From Thiohalospira halophila DSM 15071 (GTDB lineage: Bacteria > Pseudomonadota > Gammaproteobacteria > Thiohalospirales > Thiohalospiraceae), in the NCBI RefSeq assembly GCF_900112605.1, contig NZ_FOMJ01000009.1, forward strand, positions 50,241 through 114,240: a stretch of 64,000 nt of DNA, written 5' to 3'. Below, in pieces: positions 26,645-39,786 of the stretch; position 1 is the stretch's first letter; each line of letters opens with the position of its first letter. A program made the translations under genes and the position numbers. Below the pieces are notes generated by a model. That model was not told where the DNA came from. It made no database searches and was given only the letters and a program-made list of their open reading frames with translations.

Positions 26645-27301
26645 ATGCGTATCGTCCTCCTCGGTGCACCCGGTTCCGGCAAGGGGACCCAGGCCAAGAT
26701 GCTGATGGACCACTACGGCATCCCCCAGGTCTCCACCGGCGACCTGCTGCGCGCGGCCGTCTCCGCCGGCACCACGCTGGGCCAGAAGGCCAAGGCGGCC
26801 ATGGATGCCGGCGAGCTGGTCTCCGATGACATCGTCCTCGGCATGATCCAGGAGCGGCTGCAGGAGGACGACGCGGCCAACGGCTTCATCCTCGACGGCT
26901 TCCCGCGCAACCCGGCCCAGGCCGAGGCGCTGGACCCCATGCTGGAGAAGATGGGCCAGCCGCTGGACGCCGCCGTGCAGATCGATGTGGACATGGACCT
27001 GCTCATGAAGCGGATCCTCGGCCGCCGCACCTGCGCGGGCTGCGGCGCGGTCTTCAACGTCTACACCCATCCGCCCAAGGAAGAGGGCGTCTGCGACTAC
27101 TGCGGTGGCGAGCTCACCCAGCGCGGCGACGACAACGAGGAGACCGTCCGCAACCGCCTGGAGGTCTACGAGCAGGAGACCGCCCCGCTGGTGGACTACT
27201 ACCGCGGCAAGGGCCTGCTCCACACCGTCAATGGCGTGGGCGAGGTGGACGAGATCTTCGCCGCCATCACCCAGACCCTGGACGGCCTCGGCAAGGGCTA
27301 A
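26645..27301 (+). CDS. adk: Adenylate kinase
   Basis: The 218-residue long-form enzyme has the P-loop GAPGSGKGTQ (7-16), QVSTGDLLRAA, DGFPRNPAQA and a LID with four cysteines (CAGCG near 130 and CDYCGG near 150), which indicates a structural zinc site. It interconverts ATP, ADP and AMP. The start at 26645 gives the canonical MRIVLLGAPG. A TTGACG -35 box lies at 26565-26570 but the matching -10 is poor. Its stop overlaps the convergent YkgJ-like gene by 4 bp. Confidence 0.96.
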   Translation: MRIVLLGAPGSGKGTQAKMLMDHYGIPQVSTGDLLRAAVSAGTTLGQKAKAAMDAGELVSDDIVLGMIQERLQEDDAANGFILDGFPRNPAQAEALDPMLEKMGQPLDAAVQIDVDMDLLMKRILGRRTCAGCGAVFNVYTHPPKEEGVCDYCGGELTQRGDDNEETVRNRLEVYEQETAPLVDYYRGKGLLHTVNGVGEVDEIFAAITQTLDGLGKG

Positions 27302-27708
27302 TCCCTCGGGCGGGCCGCCTCCAGCAGGGTCCGGAAATCCTGTAGCGGCACCACCTGGTAGCTGCACTCCGCCGGCAATTCCCCGCCGGCGCGCACCATG
27401 GCCACCGACGGATAGTCGCGGCACAGCTGCGGCCGCCGGTCGTGGATGGTGCAGCGGCCATCTCCCCCCAGGTTGTCGCAGGTAAAGCGCAGCTCCCCGC
27501 GCCCGTTGCGATCCACCGGGCGGAACATGGCGTAAGCGGGATCCCGGCGCACCAGCCGCCGGAAGGCGCGACGACTCTTCACCGGCCGCCCGCCGCTGAT
27601 CAGCAGCACCTGCGCGCAGCAGGCCCCGCACTGGTTGCACTCCCCGGTAATGGTCAGATTGGCATCCGCCTCGCGTTTGCGTCGGCGGCGCCACCAGCGG
27701 CGGAACAT
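27298..27708 (-). CDS. YkgJ-family cysteine cluster protein
   Basis: The 136-residue protein begins with a basic stretch (FRRWWRRRRKRE) and has the YkgJ cysteine pattern: CNQCGACC near 24-31, CDNLGGDGRCTIHDRRPQLC near 76-95 and a last cysteine near 115. The cluster is thought to bind iron-sulfur or zinc; no reaction is established. It is separated from gor (divergent) by 134 bp. Confidence 0.82.
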   Translation of the reverse strand: MFRRWWRRRRKREADANLTITGECNQCGACCAQVLLISGGRPVKSRRAFRRLVRRDPAYAMFRPVDRNGRGELRFTCDNLGGDGRCTIHDRRPQLCRDYPSVAMVRAGGELPAECSYQVVPLQDFRTLLEAARPRD

Positions 27709-27842
27709 GTTCGATCCTCGATGGCTCGGGTTGCGTGGGTTGCTCGGCCCGGGAAACGCGGGGCGTGGCCCGGCCGGTCACCTGCACGGGATGACCTGCC
27801 GTTGCTAGAATGCCGGTTCCACTCGCGCAAGGGGAAGGGAAC

Positions 27843-29192
27843 ATGGCCGACCACTACGACCTCATCGCCATCGGCGCCGGCAGCGGCGGGCTCTCCGTGG
27901 CCGAACGCGCCGCCGCCCACGGCGCCCGGGTCGCCATCGTCGAGGAGGGCGCCCTGGGGGGGACCTGCGTCAACGTCGGCTGCGTCCCCAAGAAGGTCAT
28001 GTGGTACGCCGCCGGCGTGGCGGAGACCCTCCACGACGCCGCCGGCTACGGCTTCACCCTGGACGGCTGGCGCTTCGACTGGGCGACCCTGAAGGCCGCC
28101 CGGGAGAAGCTCATCGAGGGGATCACCGGCTTCTACGGCAACTGGATGGCCGACAACCACATCGACCACCTCCAGGGCCACGCCCGCTTCGTGGACGCCA
28201 AGACGGTGGACGTCGGCGGCACCCACTACACCGCCGACCACATCGCCGTCTGCCCCGGCGGCGAGCCCATGGTCCCCGACGTCCCCGGCGCGGAGCTCGG
28301 CATCACCTCCGACGGCTTCTTCGAGCTGGAGAGCCTGCCCCACAACGTCGCCGTGGTCGGCGGCGGCTACATCGGCGTGGAGCTGGCCGGCGTCCTGAAT
28401 GCCCTGGGCTGTCACGTCCGCCTGATCCTGCGCAAGGACCGGCTGCTGCCCACCTTCGACTCCCTCATCCGCGAGGGGCTCATGGAGGCGATGGCCGATG
28501 CCGGGATCACCGTCGTCCCCCAGGCGCCGGTGCAGGGGCTGGCGCAGGATGACGAGGGCCGCCTGCGCCTGGATTGCGCCGACGGCATGTGCTTCCACGG
28601 CCTGGACAAGGTGATCTGGGCCACCGGCCGCCGGCCGCGCACCGCCGAGCTGGAGCCGGAGAAGGCCGGCCTGAAGCCCGATCCCGCCGGCTTCCTGCGC
28701 ACCGACGACTACCAGGAGACCGGCGTCCCCGGGATCTACGCGGTGGGGGACGTAACCGGCCGGCCGCCGCTGACCCCGGTGGCCATCGCCGCCGGCCGCC
28801 GCCTGGGCGACCGCCTCTTCGGCAACCAGCCCGACCGCCACCTGGACTACCAGAACATCCCGACGGTGGTCTTCAGCCATCCGCCGGCGGGCACCGTGGG
28901 GCTCACCGAGGGGCAGGCGCGGGAGATCCACGGCGACGCCGTGCGGATCTACCAGACCCGCTTCACCGCCCTCTACCACAGCTTCACCGACCGCAACGAG
29001 AAGACCGCCATGAAGCTGGTCTGCGTGGGCAATAACGAGCGCATCGTCGGCTGCCACATGATGGGCATGGGGGTGGACGAGATGCTTCAGGGCTTCGCGG
29101 TGGCCATCCGCATGGGCGCCACCAAGCGCGACTTCGACGACACCGTGGCGCTGCACCCCACCAGCGCCGAGGAGCTGGTTACCCTCCGCTGA
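27843..29192 (+). CDS. gor: Glutathione-disulfide reductase
   Basis: The 449-residue flavoprotein has an N-terminal FAD motif ([17 protein letters not shown]), the redox-active disulfide [16 protein letters not shown] characteristic of glutathione reductase, a second Rossmann motif ([15 protein letters not shown]) and the C-terminal catalytic HPTSAEE. It uses NADPH to reduce oxidised glutathione. The start at 27843 follows AAGGGGAAGGGAAC. Its end overlaps aroE (convergent) by 14 bp. Confidence 0.93.
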   Translation: MADHYDLIAIGAGSGGLSVAERAAAHGARVAIVEEGALGGTCVNVGCVPKKVMWYAAGVAETLHDAAGYGFTLDGWRFDWATLKAAREKLIEGITGFYGNWMADNHIDHLQGHARFVDAKTVDVGGTHYTADHIAVCPGGEPMVPDVPGAELGITSDGFFELESLPHNVAVVGGGYIGVELAGVLNALGCHVRLILRKDRLLPTFDSLIREGLMEAMADAGITVVPQAPVQGLAQDDEGRLRLDCADGMCFHGLDKVIWATGRRPRTAELEPEKAGLKPDPAGFLRTDDYQETGVPGIYAVGDVTGRPPLTPVAIAAGRRLGDRLFGNQPDRHLDYQNIPTVVFSHPPAGTVGLTEGQAREIHGDAVRIYQTRFTALYHSFTDRNEKTAMKLVCVGNNERIVGCHMMGMGVDEMLQGFAVAIRMGATKRDFDDTVALHPTSAEELVTLR

Positions 29193-30036
29193 TCAGCTCC
29201 TGGCGCAGGGTCGCCAGCACGGCGGCGGCGTCCGGGCGCACCCCGCGCCAGATCCGGAAGGACTCCGCCGCCTGGCCCACCAGCATGCCCAGCCCGTCGG
29301 CCAGCTCCGCCGCCCCCCGGGCGGCCGCCCAGCCCAGGAAGGCGGTGGGCTCCGCCCCGTACATCATGTCGTAGACCCGGGTCTGCTCGCCGATGGCCTC
29401 GGCGGGCAGGTCCGGCACCTCCGCGGCCAGGCTGGCGGCGGTGGCGTTGATGATGATGTCGAAGGGCCCCTGGGCGGCGGCCAGCCCGCCGCCCTCCACC
29501 AGCCCCAGGTGGCGGAAGTGGTCCGCCAGCTCCCGCGCCCGGTCCGGGGTGCGATTGACCACCAGCAGCCGCGCCGGCCCCGCCTCCAGCAGCGGGGCGA
29601 TGACCCCGCGGGCCGCCCCGCCGGCCCCCACCAGCAGGATGGAGGCCCCCGCCAGGGGCCAGCCCAGGTTCTCTGTGAGGTCGGCGACCAGGCCGGCGCC
29701 GTCGGTGTTGTCGGCGATGAGGCGGCCGTCGGCCAGCGTCAGGGTATTCACCGCCCCGGCGAGGCGGGCCCGGTCGCTCAGCTCGTCGGCCAGGGCGTAG
29801 GCGCGCTCCTTCAGGGGGACGGTGATGTTGGCCCCGCGCCCGCCGGAGGCGCCGAAGTTGCCCAGGGCCTGGGCGAGGCCACCCTGGTCCACCTGGATGG
29901 CCTCGTAGGTCAGGGCCTGGCCGGTCTGCTCGGCGAAGAGGGTATGGATCCGGGGGGAGAGGCTGTGGTCGATGGGATCCCCCATCACGGCGTAGCGATC
30001 CGGGTCGGGGCGGAAGTCGAAGGGGTCCTGGCTCAT
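29179..30036 (-). CDS. aroE: Shikimate dehydrogenase
   Basis: The 285-residue enzyme shows the AroE start [17 protein letters not shown], the catalytic lysine motif [20 protein letters not shown], the NADP motif [16 protein letters not shown] and the end region [15 protein letters not shown]. It reduces 3-dehydroshikimate with NADPH in aromatic amino-acid synthesis. The ATG at 30036 precedes the conserved start by about 16 residues; an upstream ATG at 30114 would add a low-complexity lead. Confidence 0.93.
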   Translation of the reverse strand: MSQDPFDFRPDPDRYAVMGDPIDHSLSPRIHTLFAEQTGQALTYEAIQVDQGGLAQALGNFGASGGRGANITVPLKERAYALADELSDRARLAGAVNTLTLADGRLIADNTDGAGLVADLTENLGWPLAGASILLVGAGGAARGVIAPLLEAGPARLLVVNRTPDRARELADHFRHLGLVEGGGLAAAQGPFDIIINATAASLAAEVPDLPAEAIGEQTRVYDMMYGAEPTAFLGWAAARGAAELADGLGMLVGQAAESFRIWRGVRPDAAAVLATLRQELISGG

Positions 30037-30144
30037 GGTCTCATCCGGTCGTTGCCTGGGGCCCGCGGGGCGGGCGGATGGGGCCAGTCTGCCACCGCCG
30101 GGCGGCGGGGCCAATCGGGTCCTCGTTCGGGCCAGCAGGGGTGC

Positions 30145-30193
30145 TTGACACGGGGGCGGGGCGCGGCAATACTAAATGCAAATCGTTGTCATT
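30145..30193 (+). promoter_or_regulatory. bfd promoter with Fur-box-like site
   Basis: TTGACA (30145-30150) and AATACT (30168-30173) are 17 bp apart, a good sigma-70 promoter. AATGCAAATCGTTGTCATT (30175-30193) matches the Fur consensus TGATAAT-C-ATTATCA at 10 of 14 arm positions and covers the start point. Fur with iron would block the promoter, fitting bfd control in other bacteria. Confidence 0.65.
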
Positions 30194-30208
30194 CGTGAGG
30201 GCACCCCG

Positions 30209-30409
30209 ATGTACGTCTGCCTCTGCCAGGGAGTTACCGACAAGCAGATCCACGCCGAAGTGGAGCGTGGCGCCGACACCTGGAAGGAGGTTCGCGAGAA
30301 CCTCGGGGTGGCCAAGCAGTGCGGCCGCTGCGGCCAGTGCGCCAAGGGCATCGTGCGCGAGGCGGTGGCCGAGAAGCACGCGGTTGCAACCCTCCCCCTG
30401 GCCGTCTAG
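30209..30409 (+). CDS. bfd: Bacterioferritin-associated ferredoxin
   Basis: The 66-residue protein has the BFD-like 2Fe-2S site with C4, C6, C38 and C41 ([10 protein letters not shown] and CGRCGQC). Bfd docks on bacterioferritin and feeds electrons to release stored iron when iron is scarce. The start at 30209 gives the canonical MYVCLC; an in-frame ATG at 30176 lies inside the Fur-box-like site. The bfr gene follows 54 bp downstream on the same strand. Confidence 0.92.
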   Translation: MYVCLCQGVTDKQIHAEVERGADTWKEVRENLGVAKQCGRCGQCAKGIVREAVAEKHAVATLPLAV

Positions 30410-30463
30410 CCTGAATCCCGTTCCCGCGCCAACCCGGCGCAAAGGCAGTCAGGAGATCCCCGC

Positions 30464-30931
30464 ATGAAGGGCGACAGCAAGGTCCTCGAGCACCTCAACC
30501 GCATCCTCACCAACGAGCTCACCGCCATCAACCAGTACTTCCTCCACGCGCGGATGTACCGCAACTGGGGGCTGGAGGCGCTCAACGAGAAGGAATACGG
30601 CGAGTCCATCGACGAGATGAAGCACGCCGACCAGCTCATCGAGCGGATCCTCTTCCTGGAGGGCGTGCCCAATCTGCAGGACCTGGGCAAGCTCATGATC
30701 GGCGAGGAGACCGAGGAGATGCTGCGCTGCGACCTCCGCCTGGAGGAGAAGGCGGTCCCCGACCTGCGCGCGGCCATCGCCCACTGCGAGTCCGTGGAGG
30801 ACTACGTCAGCCGCGACATCCTCACCTCCATCCTGGAGAGCGAGGAGGAGCACATCGACTGGCTGGAGACCCAGCTGGACCTCATCAAGAAGCTGGGCAA
30901 GGAGAACTACCTCCAGTCCCAGGCCGGCTGA
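30464..30931 (+). CDS. bfr: Bacterioferritin
   Basis: The 155-residue four-helix protein has the ferroxidase ligands E18, E51 and H54 ([13 protein letters not shown]), with E94, E127 and H130 in the second half, and M52, the haem-b ligand between subunits. This haem-binding set marks true bacterioferritin rather than ferritin. It forms a 24-mer storing ferric iron. AGGAGA precedes the ATG. It follows bfd, so the store and its iron-release partner are encoded together. Confidence 0.95.
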   Translation: MKGDSKVLEHLNRILTNELTAINQYFLHARMYRNWGLEALNEKEYGESIDEMKHADQLIERILFLEGVPNLQDLGKLMIGEETEEMLRCDLRLEEKAVPDLRAAIAHCESVEDYVSRDILTSILESEEEHIDWLETQLDLIKKLGKENYLQSQAG

Positions 30932-30934
30932 GGG

Positions 30935-32359
<1,425 letters not shown>

Positions 32360-33457
32360 ATGGACATTTACCGAGAATTCATCCACTTGGCTCGGCTCGC
32401 TGCTTCGGGAAGGCAGGGAGACATACGGACCTTGCTTCGGCGGGCAGCTCGTTCCGCGGACAAAGAACGCCCCGATTTCCAAGATCAGCTAAAAAGTCTG
32501 CTACAGCGCCTCCCAGAATCTGAAGGGCAGCAGCCTTATCGACGCGTTCCTCCTGACTCGAAAACCAGCCCTCAACCTGAGATGGATTCTTTGCTCCTCG
32601 AAGACTCTGCAGCGGTTGCAGAACCGACGTGGGGGCCCAACCTCAAAGGAGAACTGGATGAGATAATTGCGGAACGTGCCAAGATCGACGATCTACGTGC
32701 AGCTGGCGTTCACCCCACGCGCTCTGTTTTGTTTGTTGGGCCACCGGGTGTCGGCAAAACAATGGCCGCTCGATGGCTCGCCAAAAATACAAACCGGAAG
32801 CTCTACACGGTCGATCTAGCATCCATCATGAGTAGTTACCTCGGTCGCAGTGGGGCCAACCTGCAGAAAATCCTCTCAGCGGCCGCGAACGACACAAATG
32901 TACTATTCATCGACGAATTTGACTCGGTGGCCAAACGGCGTGGGGACGAGAGTGATATCGGCGAATCAAAGCGCCTTGTCAACGTTCTGCTGCAGTCGCT
33001 GGATAACTGGCCAGAATCGGGTCTTCTTTTGGGCGCGACCAACCACCCCGAGCTGCTAGACCGCGCTATTTGGCGCCGTTTTGACAGGGTGCTCGAATTC
33101 CCTATGCCGACCCGGGACGAGATCGTCATGTTCACGTCCAGCAAGCTGAAACTCTCAGGTTTCAAGCCGTCAAATGAAATGAGTGGTATCATCGCCGTGG
33201 GGCTAGAAGGGAGGTCTTTTGCCGACGTTGAGAACTGGCTCAATGAAGCCATACGATCGTCGATCGTCCGCGATACTCCCTTGGATACCATCCTTGCTAA
33301 GAAGGTTGCATGCCTGTTTACTAGTCAGCCGGTGTCCGAACGAGCCAAAGTCGCGACCACTCTCACTATGCTTGGCATAAGCCAAAGAGCAGCAGCAAGT
33401 CTTCTAGACCTTTCCAGAGACACCATCCGGAAATATGCAAAAACTGGCAGGGAGTGA
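32360..33457 (+). CDS. AAA+ ATPase of a two-gene AAA/S8-peptidase module
   Basis: The 365-residue protein has a helical N-terminus (1-50), a linker, and one AAA+ core: Walker A GPPGVGKT (127-134), Walker B VLFIDEFD (D185-E186), sensor-1 N228 (GATNHP) and candidate arginine fingers R239/R240 (IWRRFDR). The sequence SYLGRSGANL fits an FtsH/Spastin-like pore region. The C-terminus (about 326-362, RAKVATTLTMLGISQRAAAS then LLDLSRDTIRKYAK) looks like a helix-turn-helix. An in-frame TAG directly precedes the ATG, fixing the start; the ribosome site is weak. The peptidase gene starts 2 bp after the stop. A regulator or substrate feeder for the peptidase is inferred. Codon use is more AT-rich than neighbours. 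Confidence 0.85.
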   Translation: MDIYREFIHLARLAASGRQGDIRTLLRRAARSADKERPDFQDQLKSLLQRLPESEGQQPYRRVPPDSKTSPQPEMDSLLLEDSAAVAEPTWGPNLKGELDEIIAERAKIDDLRAAGVHPTRSVLFVGPPGVGKTMAARWLAKNTNRKLYTVDLASIMSSYLGRSGANLQKILSAAANDTNVLFIDEFDSVAKRRGDESDIGESKRLVNVLLQSLDNWPESGLLLGATNHPELLDRAIWRRFDRVLEFPMPTRDEIVMFTSSKLKLSGFKPSNEMSGIIAVGLEGRSFADVENWLNEAIRSSIVRDTPLDTILAKKVACLFTSQPVSERAKVATTLTMLGISQRAAASLLDLSRDTIRKYAKTGRE

Positions 33458-33459
33458 CT

Positions 33460-35697
33460 ATGCAAGGGAAAAAATTTCTGTTAGGGCGAGGCGAACGGCT
33501 CACAGACCAAGTCCAGGTCTCTCGAGGCGGTGGCACCAAAAATCCCCCTTATGACCTCGAAACGGCCCTCCAACGCATAGCTAACCAAGTCGAAGAAGCT
33601 GGTTCATACGCAGCCCAATTACCCGATGCGGCATGCCCCGACGACCGCGTCGTTGCTGCTATGACTATGCATCCTCGCTACATTTCCAAGAGCGACTTCC
33701 CAGTCGACCTCTGCCGAGAGGTAGGTTTAGAGCCGGTAGGGGGAAAATCCACCTACGTTACGCCCGAACAATGGGGCGTAAATACACACCCAGATAGCGC
33801 CCTCGCAGACACTTGGTACGTGTCGACCACGAGATCTGCTTTGCGTGCGTGGAGCGATAACCTTGCTCCTATGGAATTGACCCCTTGGGATGAAGGCGAG
33901 CAGGCGACTATCCAGTTGCAAAGCTTAGAATCCTTCGGCGTTCCGCGAGCCTCAGAAAAGATCAAGCCGGGTACGGAGAGCGCTTCATCTCATACCTATG
34001 AGGTCGTTCTCCATAGCGAACGCCATACTGAAGTCCTTGAGGCCTTTTTCGAATATGCCAATTTATTACAGGTTGATTTTTGGGTCAGCCAAGTTCGTTA
34101 TGTTGGCGGTATAATATTCGTCCCTCTCGAAGCTGACAAAAAACAGCTTGAAGAGATCTCGAAATTCGCATTCCTACGAGCTATCAGGCCAATGCCTGCG
34201 CTCAGGACATTCAGGCCCCCAATGCTCCGGGGCGATCTCACTCCTATACCAGAGCTCCCAGAGGAGGAAGTAAAAGACGAAGAAACCCGTGTGGCTGTTT
34301 TCGACGGAGGACTACCTCATGGCTCACCGCTCACGAAATGGGTGCAATCGATTGAACCACCAGGGATCGGCGCGGCTATTCCTGATGCCTTAGCTCACGG
34401 TGAGCAAGTTACATCAGCAGTCCTATTTGGCCATGTCACGCCAAACCGAAAACTTCAGGCTCCTTACTCGCGCATTGATCACGTTCGGGTAATCGATGAT
34501 CAGATCAATTCTGATATCGGCCTGTACCGGCTTTTGGACCGCATCTTGGAGCATCTCGACTCCGCGACCGAAAAATATCGATTCGTAAACCTAAGCTTAG
34601 GCCCCGATGTGCCGATCGAAGATGATGAAATTGATCGCTGGACGGCTGAGCTAGATGCGCGTGCAATCGGCGGAGACACTCTCTTCTCAGTGGCAGCAGG
34701 GAATACCGGTGATAGAGACTCGTTATCGCACCTAAACCGTATTCAACCTCCTTCAGATGGGGTCAATGTCCTAGCCGTAGGCGCGTGTGATGCCATCTAT
34801 GATGATGTCTGGTCTCGGTGTGATTATAGTTCCGTCGGTCCCGGGCGAACGCCGGGAATCGCCAAGCCGGATGGAGTGTCGTTCGGCGGCTCGTTTGAGC
34901 GACCTTTCGGGACGATAGCATCCGGATCAGGGGTGGGGCTAAGCGCCACACAGGGGACCAGCTTTGCTGCGCCGTTCGCATTACATACAGCCCTCGGGGT
35001 GAATGCTTTACTTGAACGAGCGATCAGTCCGCTCGGAGTCAGAGCACTCTTTGTGCATAAAGCTGATCAGGCTGAACTTCCTCCTGAAGAAGTTGGATGG
35101 GGACGATTTGAGTCCGACCCGATCACACTGCTCGAATGCGCTGATAACGAAGTTACCGTCCTCTACGAAGGAATGCTCCCTTTGAAGGAATACCTCAGGG
35201 CTCCAATACCAATCCCTACGACTGGATTGGAAGGCATGGTAGAAATAACTGCTACACTCGTGATTGCACCGGAAATAGACGCAGCTTTCACCCATGCATA
35301 CACGCGCGGTGGATTGCAAGCTGTTTTTCGACCTAATTCCAATAAATCGCAGGGAAATTCGCCAACATCACCCGCAGGGAGCGAGGATTTCTTTAGTTCT
35401 AAGCGGCTTTATAAAAGAGCAGAATACGAGCTCCGACAAGATGGTCACAAGTGGGAACCATGTTGGAAAGCATCTCGTCGAAAGCAAGGAAGTAAGCTAC
35501 ACAACCCTTGTTTTGACGTCTACTATCATACGCGTAACGAGGGGCGTAACGACCAAGATCCGGAGCCAATTCCCTACTCCCTTGTCGTAACGGTCCATTC
35601 GCCCCGGGTGAAAGACCTTTACGAGAAAACCCTGCACGCTTACTCGGACGTCCTCGTGCCACTAGAACCACAGGTGGAAATTCGCACGCAGCTATGA
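33460..35697 (+). CDS. Subtilisin-like S8 peptidase of the AAA/S8 module
   Basis: The 745-residue protein has an N-terminal region of about 270 residues without recognised domains, then an S8 fold with all catalytic residues: D282 (AVFDGG), H313 (AHGEQV), oxyanion N415 (VAAGNTGD) and S501 (GTSFAAP). About 230 residues follow the catalytic serine, including a beta-rich part and a basic Lys/Arg stretch. There is no signal peptide or membrane segment, so it should act in the cytoplasm, unlike most subtilases. The start is ATG 33460, with GGGAG seven bases upstream; a GTG at 33454 overlaps the ATPase stop but is too close to that site. Coupling to the ATPase is tight. Confidence 0.88.
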   Translation: MQGKKFLLGRGERLTDQVQVSRGGGTKNPPYDLETALQRIANQVEEAGSYAAQLPDAACPDDRVVAAMTMHPRYISKSDFPVDLCREVGLEPVGGKSTYVTPEQWGVNTHPDSALADTWYVSTTRSALRAWSDNLAPMELTPWDEGEQATIQLQSLESFGVPRASEKIKPGTESASSHTYEVVLHSERHTEVLEAFFEYANLLQVDFWVSQVRYVGGIIFVPLEADKKQLEEISKFAFLRAIRPMPALRTFRPPMLRGDLTPIPELPEEEVKDEETRVAVFDGGLPHGSPLTKWVQSIEPPGIGAAIPDALAHGEQVTSAVLFGHVTPNRKLQAPYSRIDHVRVIDDQINSDIGLYRLLDRILEHLDSATEKYRFVNLSLGPDVPIEDDEIDRWTAELDARAIGGDTLFSVAAGNTGDRDSLSHLNRIQPPSDGVNVLAVGACDAIYDDVWSRCDYSSVGPGRTPGIAKPDGVSFGGSFERPFGTIASGSGVGLSATQGTSFAAPFALHTALGVNALLERAISPLGVRALFVHKADQAELPPEEVGWGRFESDPITLLECADNEVTVLYEGMLPLKEYLRAPIPIPTTGLEGMVEITATLVIAPEIDAAFTHAYTRGGLQAVFRPNSNKSQGNSPTSPAGSEDFFSSKRLYKRAEYELRQDGHKWEPCWKASRRKQGSKLHNPCFDVYYHTRNEGRNDQDPEPIPYSLVVTVHSPRVKDLYEKTLHAYSDVLVPLEPQVEIRTQL

Positions 35698-35750
35698 TGC
35701 TGGTGCTCAGTGGCAGACTACCGAGGCTGGTAGTATCGCCGTCGCGCGCT

Positions 35751-35772
35751 GGAGGGGCGACCAATCCCCTCC
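35751..35772 (+). terminator. Hairpin after the S8 gene (possible weak terminator)
   Basis: GGAGGGG (35751-35757) and CCCCTCC (35766-35772) form a 7-bp stem with an 8-nt loop, 54 bp after the peptidase stop. No T tract follows, so termination would be inefficient or Rho-assisted. Confidence 0.3.
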
Positions 35773-35802
35773 ACAAGATTGGGGCCCGATCCCCGGACCG
35801 AG

Positions 35803-35831
35803 TGGTCAGGACTCCATTAGTGGACTATCAT
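35803..35831 (+). promoter_or_regulatory. Candidate mlaC promoter
   Basis: TGGTCA (35803-35808) and TATCAT (35826-35831) are exactly 17 bp apart. The predicted start lies near 35838, which rules out the ATG at 35830 as the mlaC start and supports the GTG at 35863. Confidence 0.5.
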
Positions 35832-35862
35832 GGATGGTCCACATCCTCATCGGAGAAGATCC

Positions 35863-36522
35863 GTGTCTCTCAAGCGCCTCTTTGCCCTCGGCCTGCTGCT
35901 GCCCGCTCTGTGGCTGGCTTCGCCGGCCGTAGCCGAGCCGCGGCCGGCGCACGAGACCCTGCAGGAGGCCACGGATGAGCTCCTCAACCGCCTGGAGGCG
36001 GAGGAGAACCAGCTCCGCGAGGACAAGGATGCGCTGCGGGAGCTGGTGGACGAGCAGCTGGTGCCGCTCATCGACTTCGAGGTGGCGTCGCGCTGGGTGC
36101 TGGGCCGCTACTGGCGGGATCTCGATGCCGAGCAGCAGGCGACCTTCCAGAAGGAGTTCCAGCGGATGCTCATCCGCTTCTACGCGGATGCGCTGCTGGA
36201 GTTCGATGCCTGGGATCTGCGCTATGACGAGATGCGCCGGGACGGGCCGGACAAGCCCTTCGCGTCGGTCCGCGCCCAGGCGGTGCCGGACGAGGGCAAG
36301 CCCATCGATGTGCGCTTCCGGCTGATCCTGCGCCACGGGGAGTGGCGGATCTTCGATGTCTCCATCGCCGGGGTCTCGGCGGTGAAGAACTACCGCTCCA
36401 CCTTCAGCCAGGTCCTGGCGAACAACGACTTCCCCACCCTGGTGGAGCGCATGCGGAACATGGACGCCGAGGACGACCCGGTGATGAAGGCCACCTCCGG
36501 CGAGGGCGAGCAGGAGGAGTGA
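35863..36522 (+). CDS. mlaC: MlaC-type periplasmic phospholipid-binding protein
   Basis: The 219-residue protein has a signal peptide (SLKRLFALGLLLPALWLA, then PAVA) and the Tol-Tol-Ttg2/MlaC fold, with LVDEQLVPLIDFEVASRWVL, YWRDLDAEQQATFQKEF, YADALLEFD and WRIFDVSIAGVSAVKNYRS. MlaC shuttles phospholipids between the outer membrane and the MlaFEDB complex. The GTG start has GGAG at suitable distance and lies downstream of the predicted promoter. No mlaF, mlaE, mlaD or mlaB is present nearby, so it is separated from the usual operon. Its end is 3 bp from the convergent 97-residue gene. Confidence 0.88.
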   Translation: MSLKRLFALGLLLPALWLASPAVAEPRPAHETLQEATDELLNRLEAEENQLREDKDALRELVDEQLVPLIDFEVASRWVLGRYWRDLDAEQQATFQKEFQRMLIRFYADALLEFDAWDLRYDEMRRDGPDKPFASVRAQAVPDEGKPIDVRFRLILRHGEWRIFDVSIAGVSAVKNYRSTFSQVLANNDFPTLVERMRNMDAEDDPVMKATSGEGEQEE

Positions 36523-36525
36523 GCC

Positions 36526-36815
36526 TCAGCCCTCGCGGCGGGTGAGCAGCGGCAGCTCGTGGCGGCGGGCGTTGGCGGCCAGAAAGGTCCCGCGCCCGCC
36601 GGCCTCGGCATCCAGCCGCTCCTTGCACTCCGAGGGCTCGCCCAGGATGGTGGCGAACAGGACCTCCAGCTCGCAGGGCTCCACCTTCACCCGGCCGAAG
36701 GGGGTCCCTTCCCCCGGCGTCCAGAACAGGTTGGGCGCCCAGCCCTTGGCCCGGATCCCCGGGCGCTGATACCAGTCGACCAGCTTCGCCTCCACGGCCG
36801 TCCTATCCGGCCCGC

Positions 36816-36819
<4 letters not shown>
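36526..36819 (-). CDS. Unknown 97-residue protein translationally coupled to uvrA
   Basis: The small soluble protein ([20 protein letters not shown] ... [20 protein letters not shown]) has two cysteines and a basic C-terminus ([14 protein letters not shown]). No family is recognised. Its ATG overlaps the uvrA stop in an ATGA junction, so it is translated with UvrA, hinting at a DNA-repair-linked role, which is inference. Confidence 0.65.
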
Positions 36820-39656
<2,837 letters not shown>

Positions 39657-39688
39657 GGTCCAAATTCCCGAAAAAAGGGCAACCTGCT

Positions 39689-39718
39689 AATATACGTCGC
39701 TCTTGCCGGAACAGGCAA
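39689..39718 (-). promoter_or_regulatory. Candidate uvrA promoter
   Basis: On the minus strand TTGCCT and TATATT are 18 bp apart, 33 bp upstream of the uvrA start. The -35 lies in a small inverted repeat (TTGCC/GGCAA, 39703-39718). No LexA palindrome of the CTG-N10-CAG type overlaps it. Confidence 0.5.
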
Positions 39719-39786
39719 AGACTCGTCGCCGCCTCCCCGTTCGCGGCCGAATTCCGTCCTGACCCCACTCTAGTACAGGGAGCCCC

